Positions 24,993-33,095 of a stretch of 64,000 bases of DNA are shown piece by piece. The stretch lies in the NCBI GenBank assembly GCA_030673825.1, contig JAUTCS010000088.1:1-64000 (forward strand), given 5' to 3'. This DNA is from Verrucomicrobiota bacterium JB024 (GTDB lineage: Bacteria > Verrucomicrobiota > Verrucomicrobiia > Opitutales > Cerasicoccaceae). Both the position numbers and the translations under genes were made by a program. The notes beneath the pieces are model-generated. The model saw only the letters and a list, made by a program, of their open reading frames with translations. It ran no database searches and had not been told where the DNA came from. The first letter of the stretch is position 1. Every line of letters starts with the position of its first letter.

Positions 24993-26480
24993 ATGAATGT
25001 CCTTTTGGTCTATCCGGAGTTCCCGGCCACGTTTTGGAGCTTTAAGCACGCGCTGAAGTTCGTCGGCAAGAAGTCGTCGTTTCCCCCGCTGGGGCTGCTG
25101 ACGGTAGCCGCCATGCTGCCCGAAGACTGGAACCTCAAGCTCGTGGACCTGAACGTCCACCGCCTGCACAGCAAGGACGTGGAGGCCGCCGACGCCGTTA
25201 TGATCAGCGCCATGACCGTGCAGCAGGAGTCCACCGCGCACGTGATCAAGCTGGCCAAGAGCCTGGGCAAGACCGTCATCGCGGGCGGGCCGCTCTTTAC
25301 CTGCGAGCCGGACAAGTACCCTGAGGTGGACCACCTCATCCTCAACGAGGCCGAGCTGACTCTGCCGCCGTTCCTGGCCGACTTCGCTGCCGGGTGCGCC
25401 AAGCGCGTGTACGCCGAAGAGAGCCGCTACCCGGAAATGACCGCCACCCCCGTCCCCCGCTGGGACCTCGTGCGGGTCAAGGACTACGCCTCGCTCAGCA
25501 TCCAGTTCTCTCGCGGGTGTCCGTTTAACTGCGACTTTTGCAATGTGACCGCCCTGCTCGGCCACCGCCCGCGCCTCAAGCCCGTCCCCCAGATCCTCGC
25601 GGAGCTGAACGCCATTTACGCCTCCGGCTGGCGCGGTTCGGTCTTTTTCGTGGATGACAACTTCATCGGCAACAAGCGCGTGCTCAAGCGCGAGCTGCTG
25701 CCCGCCCTCATCGACTGGCAGCAGGACAAGACCGGCATCCCTTTCTACACCGAGGCCTCCATCAACCTGGCCGACGACGAGGAACTGATGAACCAGATGG
25801 CCCGCGCCGGGTTTGACACGGTCTTCATCGGGCTGGAAACGCCCTCCGAGCAGGGCCTGGCCGACTGCAACAAAAAGCAGAACGTGGGCCGCGATCTCGT
25901 CGCCTGCGTGCACAAGATCCAGCGCCACGGGCTCCAGGTCCAGGGCGGGTTCATCGTGGGCTTCGACTCGGACAACGAGAGCATTTTCCAGCGCCAGATC
26001 GACTTCATCCAGCACAGCGGGATCGTCATGGCCATGGTCGGCATCCTCCAGGCCCCCGTCGGCACCGCCCTCTACGAGCGCATGAAGGAAGAAGGCCGTC
26101 TGCTGGGCAACTCCCTGGGCAACAACACCAAGGCCGTGAGCAACTTCGTCACCCGGATGAACCCGGATAAGCTGCGCGAGGGCTACAAGAACCTCTTCAA
26201 GGGCCTCTACCTGCCCAAGCCCTACTACAAGCGGGTGAAAACCCTCCTGCGCAACTACAAGGCGCCCGTCATCACCGAACCGCTCAACTACGTCAAGGTC
26301 CGGGCCTTCCTGCGCTCGTGCGTGCGTCTCGGCCTGCTCGGACGTGAGCGCTTCCAGTACTGGAAGCTGCTGCTGTGGGTCATGCTGCGCCGCCGCGCCC
26401 TCCTGCCCCTGGCGATCAACCTCGCCATCGTCGGCCACCACTTCCGCAAGGTGTACGAGCAGGACGCCGCCATCGGCTGA
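24993..26480 (+). CDS. B12-binding-domain radical SAM protein (HpnP-like / DUF4070)
   Basis: 495 aa. The N-terminal ~150 residues form a cobalamin-binding-like Rossmann domain (MNVLLVYPEFPATFWSF start, PPLGLLTVAAMLP, AGGPLFT) without the canonical DxHxxG. A radical SAM core follows with the cluster motif SRGCPFNCDFC (CxxxCxxC) and downstream strands FVDDNFIGN, FIGLETPSE and GGFIVGFDSDN. The C-terminal DUF4070-type region is rich in basic residues. This architecture matches the family containing HpnP, the hopanoid C-2 methylase, and many uncharacterised relatives. No hopanoid gene is nearby, so the substrate is not assigned. It probably uses cobalamin and S-adenosylmethionine for methylation or another radical modification. 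Confidence 0.85.
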   Translation: MNVLLVYPEFPATFWSFKHALKFVGKKSSFPPLGLLTVAAMLPEDWNLKLVDLNVHRLHSKDVEAADAVMISAMTVQQESTAHVIKLAKSLGKTVIAGGPLFTCEPDKYPEVDHLILNEAELTLPPFLADFAAGCAKRVYAEESRYPEMTATPVPRWDLVRVKDYASLSIQFSRGCPFNCDFCNVTALLGHRPRLKPVPQILAELNAIYASGWRGSVFFVDDNFIGNKRVLKRELLPALIDWQQDKTGIPFYTEASINLADDEELMNQMARAGFDTVFIGLETPSEQGLADCNKKQNVGRDLVACVHKIQRHGLQVQGGFIVGFDSDNESIFQRQIDFIQHSGIVMAMVGILQAPVGTALYERMKEEGRLLGNSLGNNTKAVSNFVTRMNPDKLREGYKNLFKGLYLPKPYYKRVKTLLRNYKAPVITEPLNYVKVRAFLRSCVRLGLLGRERFQYWKLLLWVMLRRRALLPLAINLAIVGHHFRKVYEQDAAIG

Positions 26481-26488
26481 GGGGGAGA

Positions 26489-26526
26489 TTTAACCACAGA
26501 GGGCACAAAGGACACAGAGGTTTTTT
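26489..26526 (+). repeat. Dispersed AACCACAGAGG-type repeat
   Basis: TTTAACCACAGAGGGC followed by ACAAAGGACACAGAGG and a T run. ACAGAGG/ACAAAGG is repeated three times within 35 nt. This type of sequence is common in Verrucomicrobiota intergenic regions; its function is unknown. It lies just after the radical SAM stop. Confidence 0.5.
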
Positions 26527-26619
26527 AAGGGATAAACCGCGTTCCATTTTCGCGGCTGATGCGTTTTTTTGTGGTTCTTCTTTCCATAAAAAACCTTAGC
26601 TCGATAGCCGGTCTGGATG

Positions 26620-26720
26620 CGTCGCGGTGCGACGGTTGATCGTTAGCCGTGGGTTTCAACCCACGGTTTGACGGGTAAAAAACGAGGCATGACGTCGCGG
26701 TGCGACGTTTCTCCGGAGAG
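26620..26720. repeat. Palindromic repeat cluster, copy A
   Basis: Three hairpins in about 100 nt: CGTCGC-GGT-GCGACG (26620-26634), CCGTGGGTTTCAACCCACGG (26647-26666) and CGTCGC-GGT-GCGACG again (26693-26707), followed by TTTCTCCGG. The linker TTGATCGTTAG joins the first two. The same order, linker and trailing TTTCTCCGG recur at 60471-60566, so this is one dispersed element. No T run follows the hairpins, so they are not intrinsic terminators. The rest of the 26481-26845 gap holds no gene; its right end carries the amt promoter region. Confidence 0.85.
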
Positions 26721-26845
26721 CGGGTGACGAAAACCTGCGCCCGTCTGAGGCGTCAAAAAAATCCCCCGTCGCAAGACAATCTCAATTTGCGGTGAAAACC
26801 GCTTGCGCGTCATGAACGGAATTTATACAGCGTTAAGGTTTGTTC

Positions 26846-28150
26846 ATGAACGCTAAATACCCAAAAACACTCCTTAAAGTTCTCACCCTGGCAGCTCTGG
26901 CCCTCCTACCCCACTGGGCAGGTGCCGCCGAAGCGCCCGCCGCGACGCCGGACAGCGGAGACACCGCCTGGATGCTAACCGCGACCGTCCTGGTCCTCTT
27001 TATGACCCTGCCCGGGTTGGCGCTCTTTTACTCGGGGCTGGTCCAGCGCAAGAACAGCCTCTCGGTGCTCATGCACTGCTTCAGCATCGCCTGCGTGGCC
27101 TCCGTGCTGTGGGTGACGGTTCTGTACTCGCTCTCCTTCGCCCCCGGTAACGCCTGGGTCGGTGACCTTTCCCGGCTGGGCCTGCGCGGGATCGGGATGG
27201 ACAACCTCAGCGGCGACTTTCCCGAAACGGTATTTGTGATGTTCCAGATGACCTTTGCCATCATCACGCCGGGGCTGATCGTGGGCGCCTTTGTCGAGCG
27301 CATGAAGTTCGGCGCCGTCATGCTCTTTACCATGCTGTGGCTGGTGGTCGTGTACGCGCCGGTGACGCACTGGGTCTGGGGCGGCGGCTGGCTCCAGCAG
27401 ATGGGCGTGATCGACCTGGCCGGGGGGATTGTCGTCCACGCCACGGCGGGTACCTCCGCCCTCATCCTGGCCATCATGGTCGGCCCCCGCGTCGGCTTCC
27501 CCAAGGCCTTGCACCCGCCGCACCACCCGGGCACGGTCATGGTCGGCGCCGCCATGCTCTGGGTCGGCTGGTTCGGCTTCAATGCCGGCAGCCAGCTCGC
27601 CGCCAACGGGGCCGCCGGGATGACCATGCTCGTCACCCATATCTCCGCCGCCGTGGGCAGCCTGACCTGGATGGTCATCGAGTGGAAAACCAAGGGCAAG
27701 CCCGGCCTCGTCGGCATCGTGACCGGGATGGTCGCCGGGCTGGCCACCATCACCCCGGCCTCCGGCAATGTCGGCCCGCTGGGTGCCGTCATCATCGGGG
27801 CGGCGGCTGGTGCTGTCTGCTTTTTCATGTGCGGTATTGTCAAGGAGCGCTTCCGCATCGACGACAGCCTGGACGTCTTCGCCGTGCACGGCGTCGGCGG
27901 GATTCTCGGGACGGTCCTGGTCGCGTTTCTGGGGACCGAGCTCTTCTGTGGCCAGGGTGTCGGCGACATGCTCGGCCAGCTCAAGGTCCAGCTCATCGCG
28001 CTGGGCGCAGTAGTAGCCTGGAGCGCCGTGGCCACCATTCTAATCGGCGTCATCTGCAAGGTCGTAACCGGCCTGCGGGCTTCGGACGAAGACATGCAGG
28101 TCGGCCTGGACATGGCCGAGCACGGCGAATCCGCCTACCACTTGGAATAG
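26846..28150 (+). CDS. amt: Ammonium transporter
   Basis: 434 aa from ATG 26846, with AAGG about 8 nt upstream; the frame opens three codons earlier at a TTG. It imports ammonium through the inner membrane as a trimer. A cleavable signal peptide (KVLTLAALALLPHWAGAAEA) and eleven hydrophobic segments are visible. Family landmarks are DTAWMLTATVLVLFMTLPG at the first helix, HATAGTSAL and HWVWGGGWL in the middle, GWFGFNAGS, and DVFAVHGVGGILGT near the end. The cytoplasmic tail (VVTGLRASDEDMQVGLD) is the segment that contacts PII regulators. No glnK gene is adjacent, which is unusual for amt. Confidence 0.95.
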   Translation: MNAKYPKTLLKVLTLAALALLPHWAGAAEAPAATPDSGDTAWMLTATVLVLFMTLPGLALFYSGLVQRKNSLSVLMHCFSIACVASVLWVTVLYSLSFAPGNAWVGDLSRLGLRGIGMDNLSGDFPETVFVMFQMTFAIITPGLIVGAFVERMKFGAVMLFTMLWLVVVYAPVTHWVWGGGWLQQMGVIDLAGGIVVHATAGTSALILAIMVGPRVGFPKALHPPHHPGTVMVGAAMLWVGWFGFNAGSQLAANGAAGMTMLVTHISAAVGSLTWMVIEWKTKGKPGLVGIVTGMVAGLATITPASGNVGPLGAVIIGAAAGAVCFFMCGIVKERFRIDDSLDVFAVHGVGGILGTVLVAFLGTELFCGQGVGDMLGQLKVQLIALGAVVAWSAVATILIGVICKVVTGLRASDEDMQVGLDMAEHGESAYHLE

Positions 28151-28182
28151 CGCCGTCTTTCGACCGTAGAAAAAGACTTGGT

Positions 28183-28203
28183 TTTAACAGGAAGGCCGGG
28201 AAG
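28183..28203 (+). repeat. Dispersed 21-nt motif, copy 2
   Basis: Exact reverse complement of 11398-11418. Most of it forms the upstream arm of the amt terminator, so the repeat may be a mobile or amplified terminator-type module. Confidence 0.6.
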
Positions 28204-28232
28204 CGCGGAAACGACGCTTCCCGGCCTTTTTT
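28192..28232 (+). terminator. Intrinsic terminator after amt
   Basis: A 14-bp perfect stem, AAGGCCGGGAAGCG / CGCTTCCCGGCCTT, with a 9-nt loop and a following T run (six T). It is about 40 nt past the amt stop. Confidence 0.9.
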
Positions 28233-28385
28233 CAGGACTTTCCGGCCTTTCAGCTTCATGAACCTCCCCGCCCGCGGCGCCGATCCGCAGACCGCGTTTC
28301 CACGCTTGACTCCCCGGGGGTTTCGGACAGACTTCCCCGCTTTTCATCGGGCTTCCCGAGCGGTTTGCCAGCCGTCCCACGCGCC

Positions 28386-31175
28386 ATGAATTTGAAGGAT
28401 ACGCTCAATCTCCCCCGGACCCAATTCCCCATGAGGGGCAACCTCGTGCAACGGGAACCGGAACGCCTCACCCACTGGGAAAACCTGGACCTTTACGCGA
28501 AGATTCAGGCCAAGAACGCCGACGGCCCCCTCTTCCTCCTGCACGACGGCCCGCCCTTCACCAACGGCGACGTCCACATCGGCACCGCGCTCAATAAGAT
28601 CCTGAAGGACTTCATCTTACGCTACAAGTCCATGCGCGGCTACCGCACGCCCTACCTGCCCGGTTGGGACTGCCACGGCCTGCCCATCGAGCACAAGGTC
28701 AGCCGCGAACTGCGCGCCGCCAAGAAGGACCTCACCCCCGCCCAACTGCGCGAGGAGTGCGCCGCCTTTTCCGAAAAGTACATCGGCGTCCAGCGCGGGC
28801 AGTTCAAGCGCCTCGGCGTCCTCGCCGACTGGGAACGCGAGTACAAGACCAAGAACCCCGCCTACGAGGCCGAAATCCTCAAGACTTTCGCCACTTTCGT
28901 CGAAAAAGGCCTCGTTTACCGCAGCAAGAAGCCCGTTTACTGGTCCATCCCCTGCGAGACCGCCCTGGCCGAAGCCGAAATCGAGTACCACGACCACGTC
29001 AGCCCCTCGATCTGGGTAAAGTTCCGCGTCAGCGAGCCCCAGAAGTTCGGCCTGCCCGAAGACAGCTTTTTCGTCATCTGGACGACCACCCCATGGACCC
29101 TCCCGGCGAACCTCGCCGTGGCCGTCCACCCGGACCTCCAGTACACCCAGGTCGCCCACCAGGGCGAAACCTACGTCGTCGCCCTCCCGCTGGCCGAGCA
29201 GTTCATCGCCGACTGCGCGCTCGAAGGCGCCACCACCAAGGGTCAGCACCTCGGCAAGGACTTCGACGGCGCCGAAACGCGTCACCCCTTCATCGACCGG
29301 GCCTCGCCCGTCGTGCTCGCCGACTACGTCACGACCGAAGCCGGCACCGGCTGCGTCCACACCGCCCCCGGCCACGGTCTGGAGGACTATCTCTCCGGCC
29401 TCAAGTACGGCCTGGAAATTTACTGCCCGCTGGACGACAAGGGCTGCTACGTCGATGACGGGCAGGTGCCCGAAAACCTCGTCGGCGTCAGCGTGCTGGA
29501 GCAGAACGGCAAGTGCCCGGCCAACGACGCCGTGCTCGCCATTATCGGCGACAACGGCACCCTCCTCCAGTGCAAGCGCTTCGAACACCAGTACCCGCAT
29601 TGCTGGCGCTCGAAGACCCCCGTGGTTTTCCGTGCGATGGACCAGTGGTTCGTCAGCCTCGACCACAACGGCCTGCGCCAACAAGTGCTCGACGCCATCG
29701 ACGGGGTGCAGTTCATCCCCGAGCGCGGCGAGAACCGCATCCGCGGCGCCGTTGAGACGCGCCCGGACTGGTGCATCAGCCGCCAGCGTTCCTGGGGCGT
29801 GCCCATCCCCGCCTTTTACACCGAGGACGGCGACGCCCTCCTCGACGCCGAGGTCATCCGCGCTCTCGCCGCCAAGGTCGCCCTGCACGGGACGAACATC
29901 TGGTTCGAACAGGAGCCCGAGCAACTGCTCGAAGGCATCGAGCTGCCCGCCGCCTTTGCCGGGAAAACCCTGAAAAAGGGCACCGACACGCTCGACGTGT
30001 GGATCGACTCGGGCTGCTCGCACCTGGCCGTGCTCAAGCACGCCCCCGACCTTAAGTGGCCCGCCGACCTCTACCTCGAAGGCTCCGACCAGCACCGCGG
30101 CTGGTTCCAGTCCTCCCTGTGGACGGGCATGATCGCCGCCGGGGAGCCCCCGTACAAGAAGATCATCACCCACGGCTTTATCGTGGACGGCAAGGGCGAG
30201 AAGATTTCCAAGTCCAAGGGCGCGATGAGCTCCGACGGCTGGGTGGAGAAGTACGGCGCGGACATCATGCGCCTGTGGGTCTGCTCGCAGGACTACCGCG
30301 GCGACATCCGCCTCTCCGACGGCCACTTCAAGCTCGTCACCAACACCTACCGCTCGATCCGCAACACGCTGTACTTCCAGCTGGGCAACCTGAGCGACTT
30401 CGACCCGGCGAACGACTCCGTCCCCGACGGCGAGCTCGACCCGCTCGACCAGTGGGCGCTCAAGCAGACCGCCGACCTCGTGGCCGCGTGCACCGAAGCC
30501 TTCGAACTGGCGGAGTTTCACCGCGTTTATCAGTTGATCGACCGCTTCTGCGGGGTTACACTTTCCCGCATCTACCACGACATCCTCAAGGACCGTCTCT
30601 ACACCTTCGGGCGTGACTGGAAGGAGCGCCGCTCCTCGCAGACCGCGATTCATCAGATCTTCACGACTCTCACGCGTCTGCTGGCTCCGATCCTGACCTT
30701 TACCTGCGACGAGGCCCTCTCCTACGCTGCCACCGACGGCGACTTCGCCGACGACAGCGTCCACCTGCAGGGCTGGCCCGTGATCGACTCCGGCCTCTAC
30801 GACGATGCCGTCGCCACCGACATCGAGCAGATCCTCGAGTTCCGCAACCGCGTGAACGAAAAGCTCGAAGGCCTGCGCGAACAGAAAGTCATCGGCAAGT
30901 CCCTCGACGCCCGCGTCCTCATCCGTGGGACCGAGTCGGACGCACTCTTTACCCTGCTCCAGCGTTATCAGCCCCAGCTGGCGGAACTTTTCATCGTCTC
31001 GGAGGTCAGCCTGGATGCTGCCGCCGACGGTGAGCTGACCCTCGATGCCGAGCACGCCGACGGCGTGCGCTGCCCCCGCAGCTGGCGCTGGGTACCCGAA
31101 CTGGTCTCCGCGGGCGAATACGGTGAAGTCTCACCGCGCGACCGCGATGCCCTCCTCTCACAACCACTCACCTAA
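28386..31175 (+). CDS. ileS: Isoleucyl-tRNA synthetase
   Basis: 929 aa from ATG 28386 (MNLKDTLNLP). Class I synthetase that charges tRNA-Ile. It has the HIGH motif as HIGT (64-67), the KMSKS motif as KISKS, a CP1 editing domain with WTTTPWTLPANLAVAVHP, and a full anticodon-binding region. Oddity: the C-terminal zinc finger that is normally C-x2-C...C-x2-C is degenerate. Only Cys896 remains; the other positions read Ser899, Ser916 and Asp919 (CPRSWRW ... SPRDRD). The scaffold residues around it are kept, so this is substitution and not truncation. It is the first gene of the ileS - DksA-like - lspA operon, 14 nt before the next gene. Confidence 0.96.
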   Translation: MNLKDTLNLPRTQFPMRGNLVQREPERLTHWENLDLYAKIQAKNADGPLFLLHDGPPFTNGDVHIGTALNKILKDFILRYKSMRGYRTPYLPGWDCHGLPIEHKVSRELRAAKKDLTPAQLREECAAFSEKYIGVQRGQFKRLGVLADWEREYKTKNPAYEAEILKTFATFVEKGLVYRSKKPVYWSIPCETALAEAEIEYHDHVSPSIWVKFRVSEPQKFGLPEDSFFVIWTTTPWTLPANLAVAVHPDLQYTQVAHQGETYVVALPLAEQFIADCALEGATTKGQHLGKDFDGAETRHPFIDRASPVVLADYVTTEAGTGCVHTAPGHGLEDYLSGLKYGLEIYCPLDDKGCYVDDGQVPENLVGVSVLEQNGKCPANDAVLAIIGDNGTLLQCKRFEHQYPHCWRSKTPVVFRAMDQWFVSLDHNGLRQQVLDAIDGVQFIPERGENRIRGAVETRPDWCISRQRSWGVPIPAFYTEDGDALLDAEVIRALAAKVALHGTNIWFEQEPEQLLEGIELPAAFAGKTLKKGTDTLDVWIDSGCSHLAVLKHAPDLKWPADLYLEGSDQHRGWFQSSLWTGMIAAGEPPYKKIITHGFIVDGKGEKISKSKGAMSSDGWVEKYGADIMRLWVCSQDYRGDIRLSDGHFKLVTNTYRSIRNTLYFQLGNLSDFDPANDSVPDGELDPLDQWALKQTADLVAACTEAFELAEFHRVYQLIDRFCGVTLSRIYHDILKDRLYTFGRDWKERRSSQTAIHQIFTTLTRLLAPILTFTCDEALSYAATDGDFADDSVHLQGWPVIDSGLYDDAVATDIEQILEFRNRVNEKLEGLREQKVIGKSLDARVLIRGTESDALFTLLQRYQPQLAELFIVSEVSLDAAADGELTLDAEHADGVRCPRSWRWVPELVSAGEYGEVSPRDRDALLSQPLT

Positions 31176-31189
31176 TCTCGTATACGGAC

Positions 31190-32185
31190 ATGCCTGCCAA
31201 AAAAACCACTCAGAAAAAGACGGTAAAGAAAACTGCGGACAAGAAACCCGCAGACAAGGCGGCCCCCAAGAGCGCGCAAAAAAAGCCCGCCCCGGCTAAG
31301 CGTAAACCCGCCCCCGTCAAAAAATCTTCCAAGCCAGCAACTGGCACAAAAAAAGCAAAGTCTGCGCCCACAATGAAAAAGGCCGATAACAAGCCCGCCG
31401 AAACCGCCAAGGCGGAAGTGATGGATTCCAAGACAAAGGAAATGGTTCTCAATGCGCGCAAGCGCACCGTGACCCCCGCGCTCTTCAAGCAGCGCAAGGG
31501 CAAGAACACCCCGGTCGTCTTCACCATGGAGGACGTCGAGGAGATGCTCAAGAACCGCAAGGGCGGCGACGAGGGCGAGGCCTCCACCGCCTCCAAGGCC
31601 CAGGCCAAGAAGAAGGCCGAGCCCGTCATCGAGAACGTCAAGGTCGAGCCCCGTAACCACGGCGCCGCCTCCCTCAGCGACATCCTCGGCTTTAACCCGG
31701 CCGAAAAGGCCGCCAGCCAGACCGAGGACAAGGTCCCGCCGAAGTTCCTCAAGTACTACAAGGCCCTGCTCGAACTGCGCGACCACGTCAACGACGGGCT
31801 CCAGCTCCACACCGCTGACACGCTCAAGCGCTCCAACAAGGAAGACTCCGGCGACCTCTCCGGCTACGGCCAGCACATGGCCGACGCCGGTACCGACACC
31901 TTTGACCGCGACTTCGCGCTCAGCCTCGTCTCCAGCGAACAGGAAGCCCTTTACGAGATCGAAGAAGCCATCCAGCGTATCTTCAACGGTAGCTACGGCA
32001 TGTGCGAGATCACCGGCGAGCCCATCGCCAAGGATCGTCTCATGGCCGTGCCTTTCACCCGCTACTCCCTCGAAGGCCAGCGGGAACTCGAAAAGCAGCG
32101 CCGCAACAAGATCCAGCGCGTCGGGGTCCTCTCTGAAGACAGCGACGACGCCATGAGCTTCTCGGACGACAGCGACGACAACTAG
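31190..32185 (+). CDS. DksA/TraR-like protein with lysine-rich N-terminal tail, zinc cysteines mostly lost
   Basis: 331 aa. The first ~75 residues are a histone H1-like tail of K/A/P (MPAKKTTQKKTVKK..., KKPAPAKRKPAPVKK), likely DNA- or RNA-binding. Residues ~175-310 form a DksA/TraR-type module: a coiled-coil region (RDHVNDGLQLHTADTLKRS ... EQEALYEIEEAIQRI) and the globular GSYGMCEITGEPIAKDRL with VPFTRYSLEGQRELE. In DksA the latter holds four zinc cysteines; here only Cys272 is visible, so the module is probably zinc-independent. DksA-family proteins bind the RNA polymerase secondary channel. The protein ends in an acidic tail (SEDSDDAMSFSDDSDDN). It lies 14 nt after ileS and 10 nt before lspA. 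Confidence 0.88.
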   Translation: MPAKKTTQKKTVKKTADKKPADKAAPKSAQKKPAPAKRKPAPVKKSSKPATGTKKAKSAPTMKKADNKPAETAKAEVMDSKTKEMVLNARKRTVTPALFKQRKGKNTPVVFTMEDVEEMLKNRKGGDEGEASTASKAQAKKKAEPVIENVKVEPRNHGAASLSDILGFNPAEKAASQTEDKVPPKFLKYYKALLELRDHVNDGLQLHTADTLKRSNKEDSGDLSGYGQHMADAGTDTFDRDFALSLVSSEQEALYEIEEAIQRIFNGSYGMCEITGEPIAKDRLMAVPFTRYSLEGQRELEKQRRNKIQRVGVLSEDSDDAMSFSDDSDDN

Positions 32186-32195
32186 GCCGGGCTGC

Positions 32196-32711
32196 ATGAA
32201 TGCCGCCCGCCTGCACCCCTACCGGCTGCTGCTTGTGGTCGCCCTGCTGGTGCTGGTCTTCGACCAGCTGACCAAGCTTATCATCGTCGAGTGGCTCCCG
32301 GTGGGCACGTATTTCGTCGGCTCATCCCTGCCGCCCGTAAAGGTGATCCCGGGGTTCTTTTACCTCGTGCACATCACCAACAAGGGCGCGGCTTGGGGCA
32401 TGTTCGAGGGCTACACGCTGGTCCTCGGCCTCTTCGGCCTCATCGCGTTGTATATGATTTTCCACTACCGCTCGGCCCTCGGGCTGAAGCGTCCACTCAT
32501 GCAGATCGCCTTCGGGCTGCTCGTGGGCGGTATCATCGGCAACATGATCGACCGCTTTGCCTACGGGCACGTCGTGGATTTTCTCGACTTCCATTTCGGC
32601 ACCTACCGCTATCCGTCCTTCAACATCGCCGACTGCGGCATCACCGTCGGTGTCGTCCTCTACATCCTCGCCACCCTGCTGGAGGGACGCAGCACCCGCA
32701 AGACCGCCTGA
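32196..32711 (+). CDS. lspA: Lipoprotein signal peptidase
   Basis: 171 aa, normal length. Inner-membrane aspartyl protease that removes signal peptides from diacylglyceryl-modified prolipoproteins. Four hydrophobic helices are visible, with VFDQLTK in the first, NKGAAWGMF, GGIIGNMIDR (catalytic Asp119), VVDFLDFHFG and FNIADCGI (catalytic Asp146). It is the last gene of the ileS operon, followed by a bidirectional terminator about 320 nt downstream. The grouping with ileS is common in bacteria. Confidence 0.95.
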   Translation: MNAARLHPYRLLLVVALLVLVFDQLTKLIIVEWLPVGTYFVGSSLPPVKVIPGFFYLVHITNKGAAWGMFEGYTLVLGLFGLIALYMIFHYRSALGLKRPLMQIAFGLLVGGIIGNMIDRFAYGHVVDFLDFHFGTYRYPSFNIADCGITVGVVLYILATLLEGRSTRKTA

Positions 32712-33028
32712 GCGTTCAGGCGGCAGGCTGCCCCGGCTGGCGCGTGGTGCGAACGGGGATGGAGGATTCATTGCCGGCGAAGAGGCGCGAAGGAGTCCGA
32801 TGCCCACCTCCACACCTCCGCGCCGGACTGCGGGCCGTTTCGCAGAGCGTTTATTTAACCACGGATAACAGCGAATGGCGATAGCGGTTCAAGTAAGCAG
32901 TAATGAGCCACGACTACAATTAAGCCGCACAAGGAGAGTTCTGTTCATCTGCGCTATCCGTGACATCCGTGGTTAAAACGATTGCCGCAAACGCGAAGCG
33001 GTATACTCCCCCGCCCCCCGCGCCGCAA
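32712..33028. other. Intergenic gap with repeats, lspA to pilC
   Basis: No gene. Contents: a GCGAAG-N-GCGCGAAGG motif (32777-32793) similar to one at 21481-21500; an inverted repeat at 32854-32977 listed separately; and a bidirectional terminator at its right end. Confidence 0.6.
32854..32977. repeat. Imperfect inverted repeat of AACCACGGAT type
   Basis: The left arm (32854-32885) starts TTTAACCACGGATAACAG and the right arm (32951-32977) ends ATCCGTGGTTAAA. The outer 13 bp are perfectly complementary and inner parts are imperfect (GCGATAGC against GCGCTATCC). About 65 bp of unremarkable sequence separates the arms. No ORF lies inside, so it is not a transposon by itself; it resembles a small MITE-like element. 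Confidence 0.65.
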
Positions 33029-33058
33029 AAAAGGCCGTCCCACTCAGGACGGCCTTTT
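33029..33058. terminator. Bidirectional intrinsic terminator between lspA and pilC
   Basis: A 12-bp perfect stem, AAAAGGCCGTCC / GGACGGCCTTTT, with a 6-nt loop and A/T runs on both sides. It can end transcription from the lspA operon (+) and from the pilus operon (-). Confidence 0.88.
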
Positions 33059-33095
33059 GCGTAAAGGGAGAGTCGTATTCGCTGCGGCGGACCGA

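Noticed and set aside
26760-26845. Sigma-54 promoter for amt
   Set aside because: GGTGAAAACCGCTTGC resembles the consensus only loosely; the GG/GC spacing does not fit, and the segment forms a small hairpin instead.
28617-31055. 812-residue minus-strand open frame over ileS
   Set aside because: Shadow of ileS; no recognisable domains.
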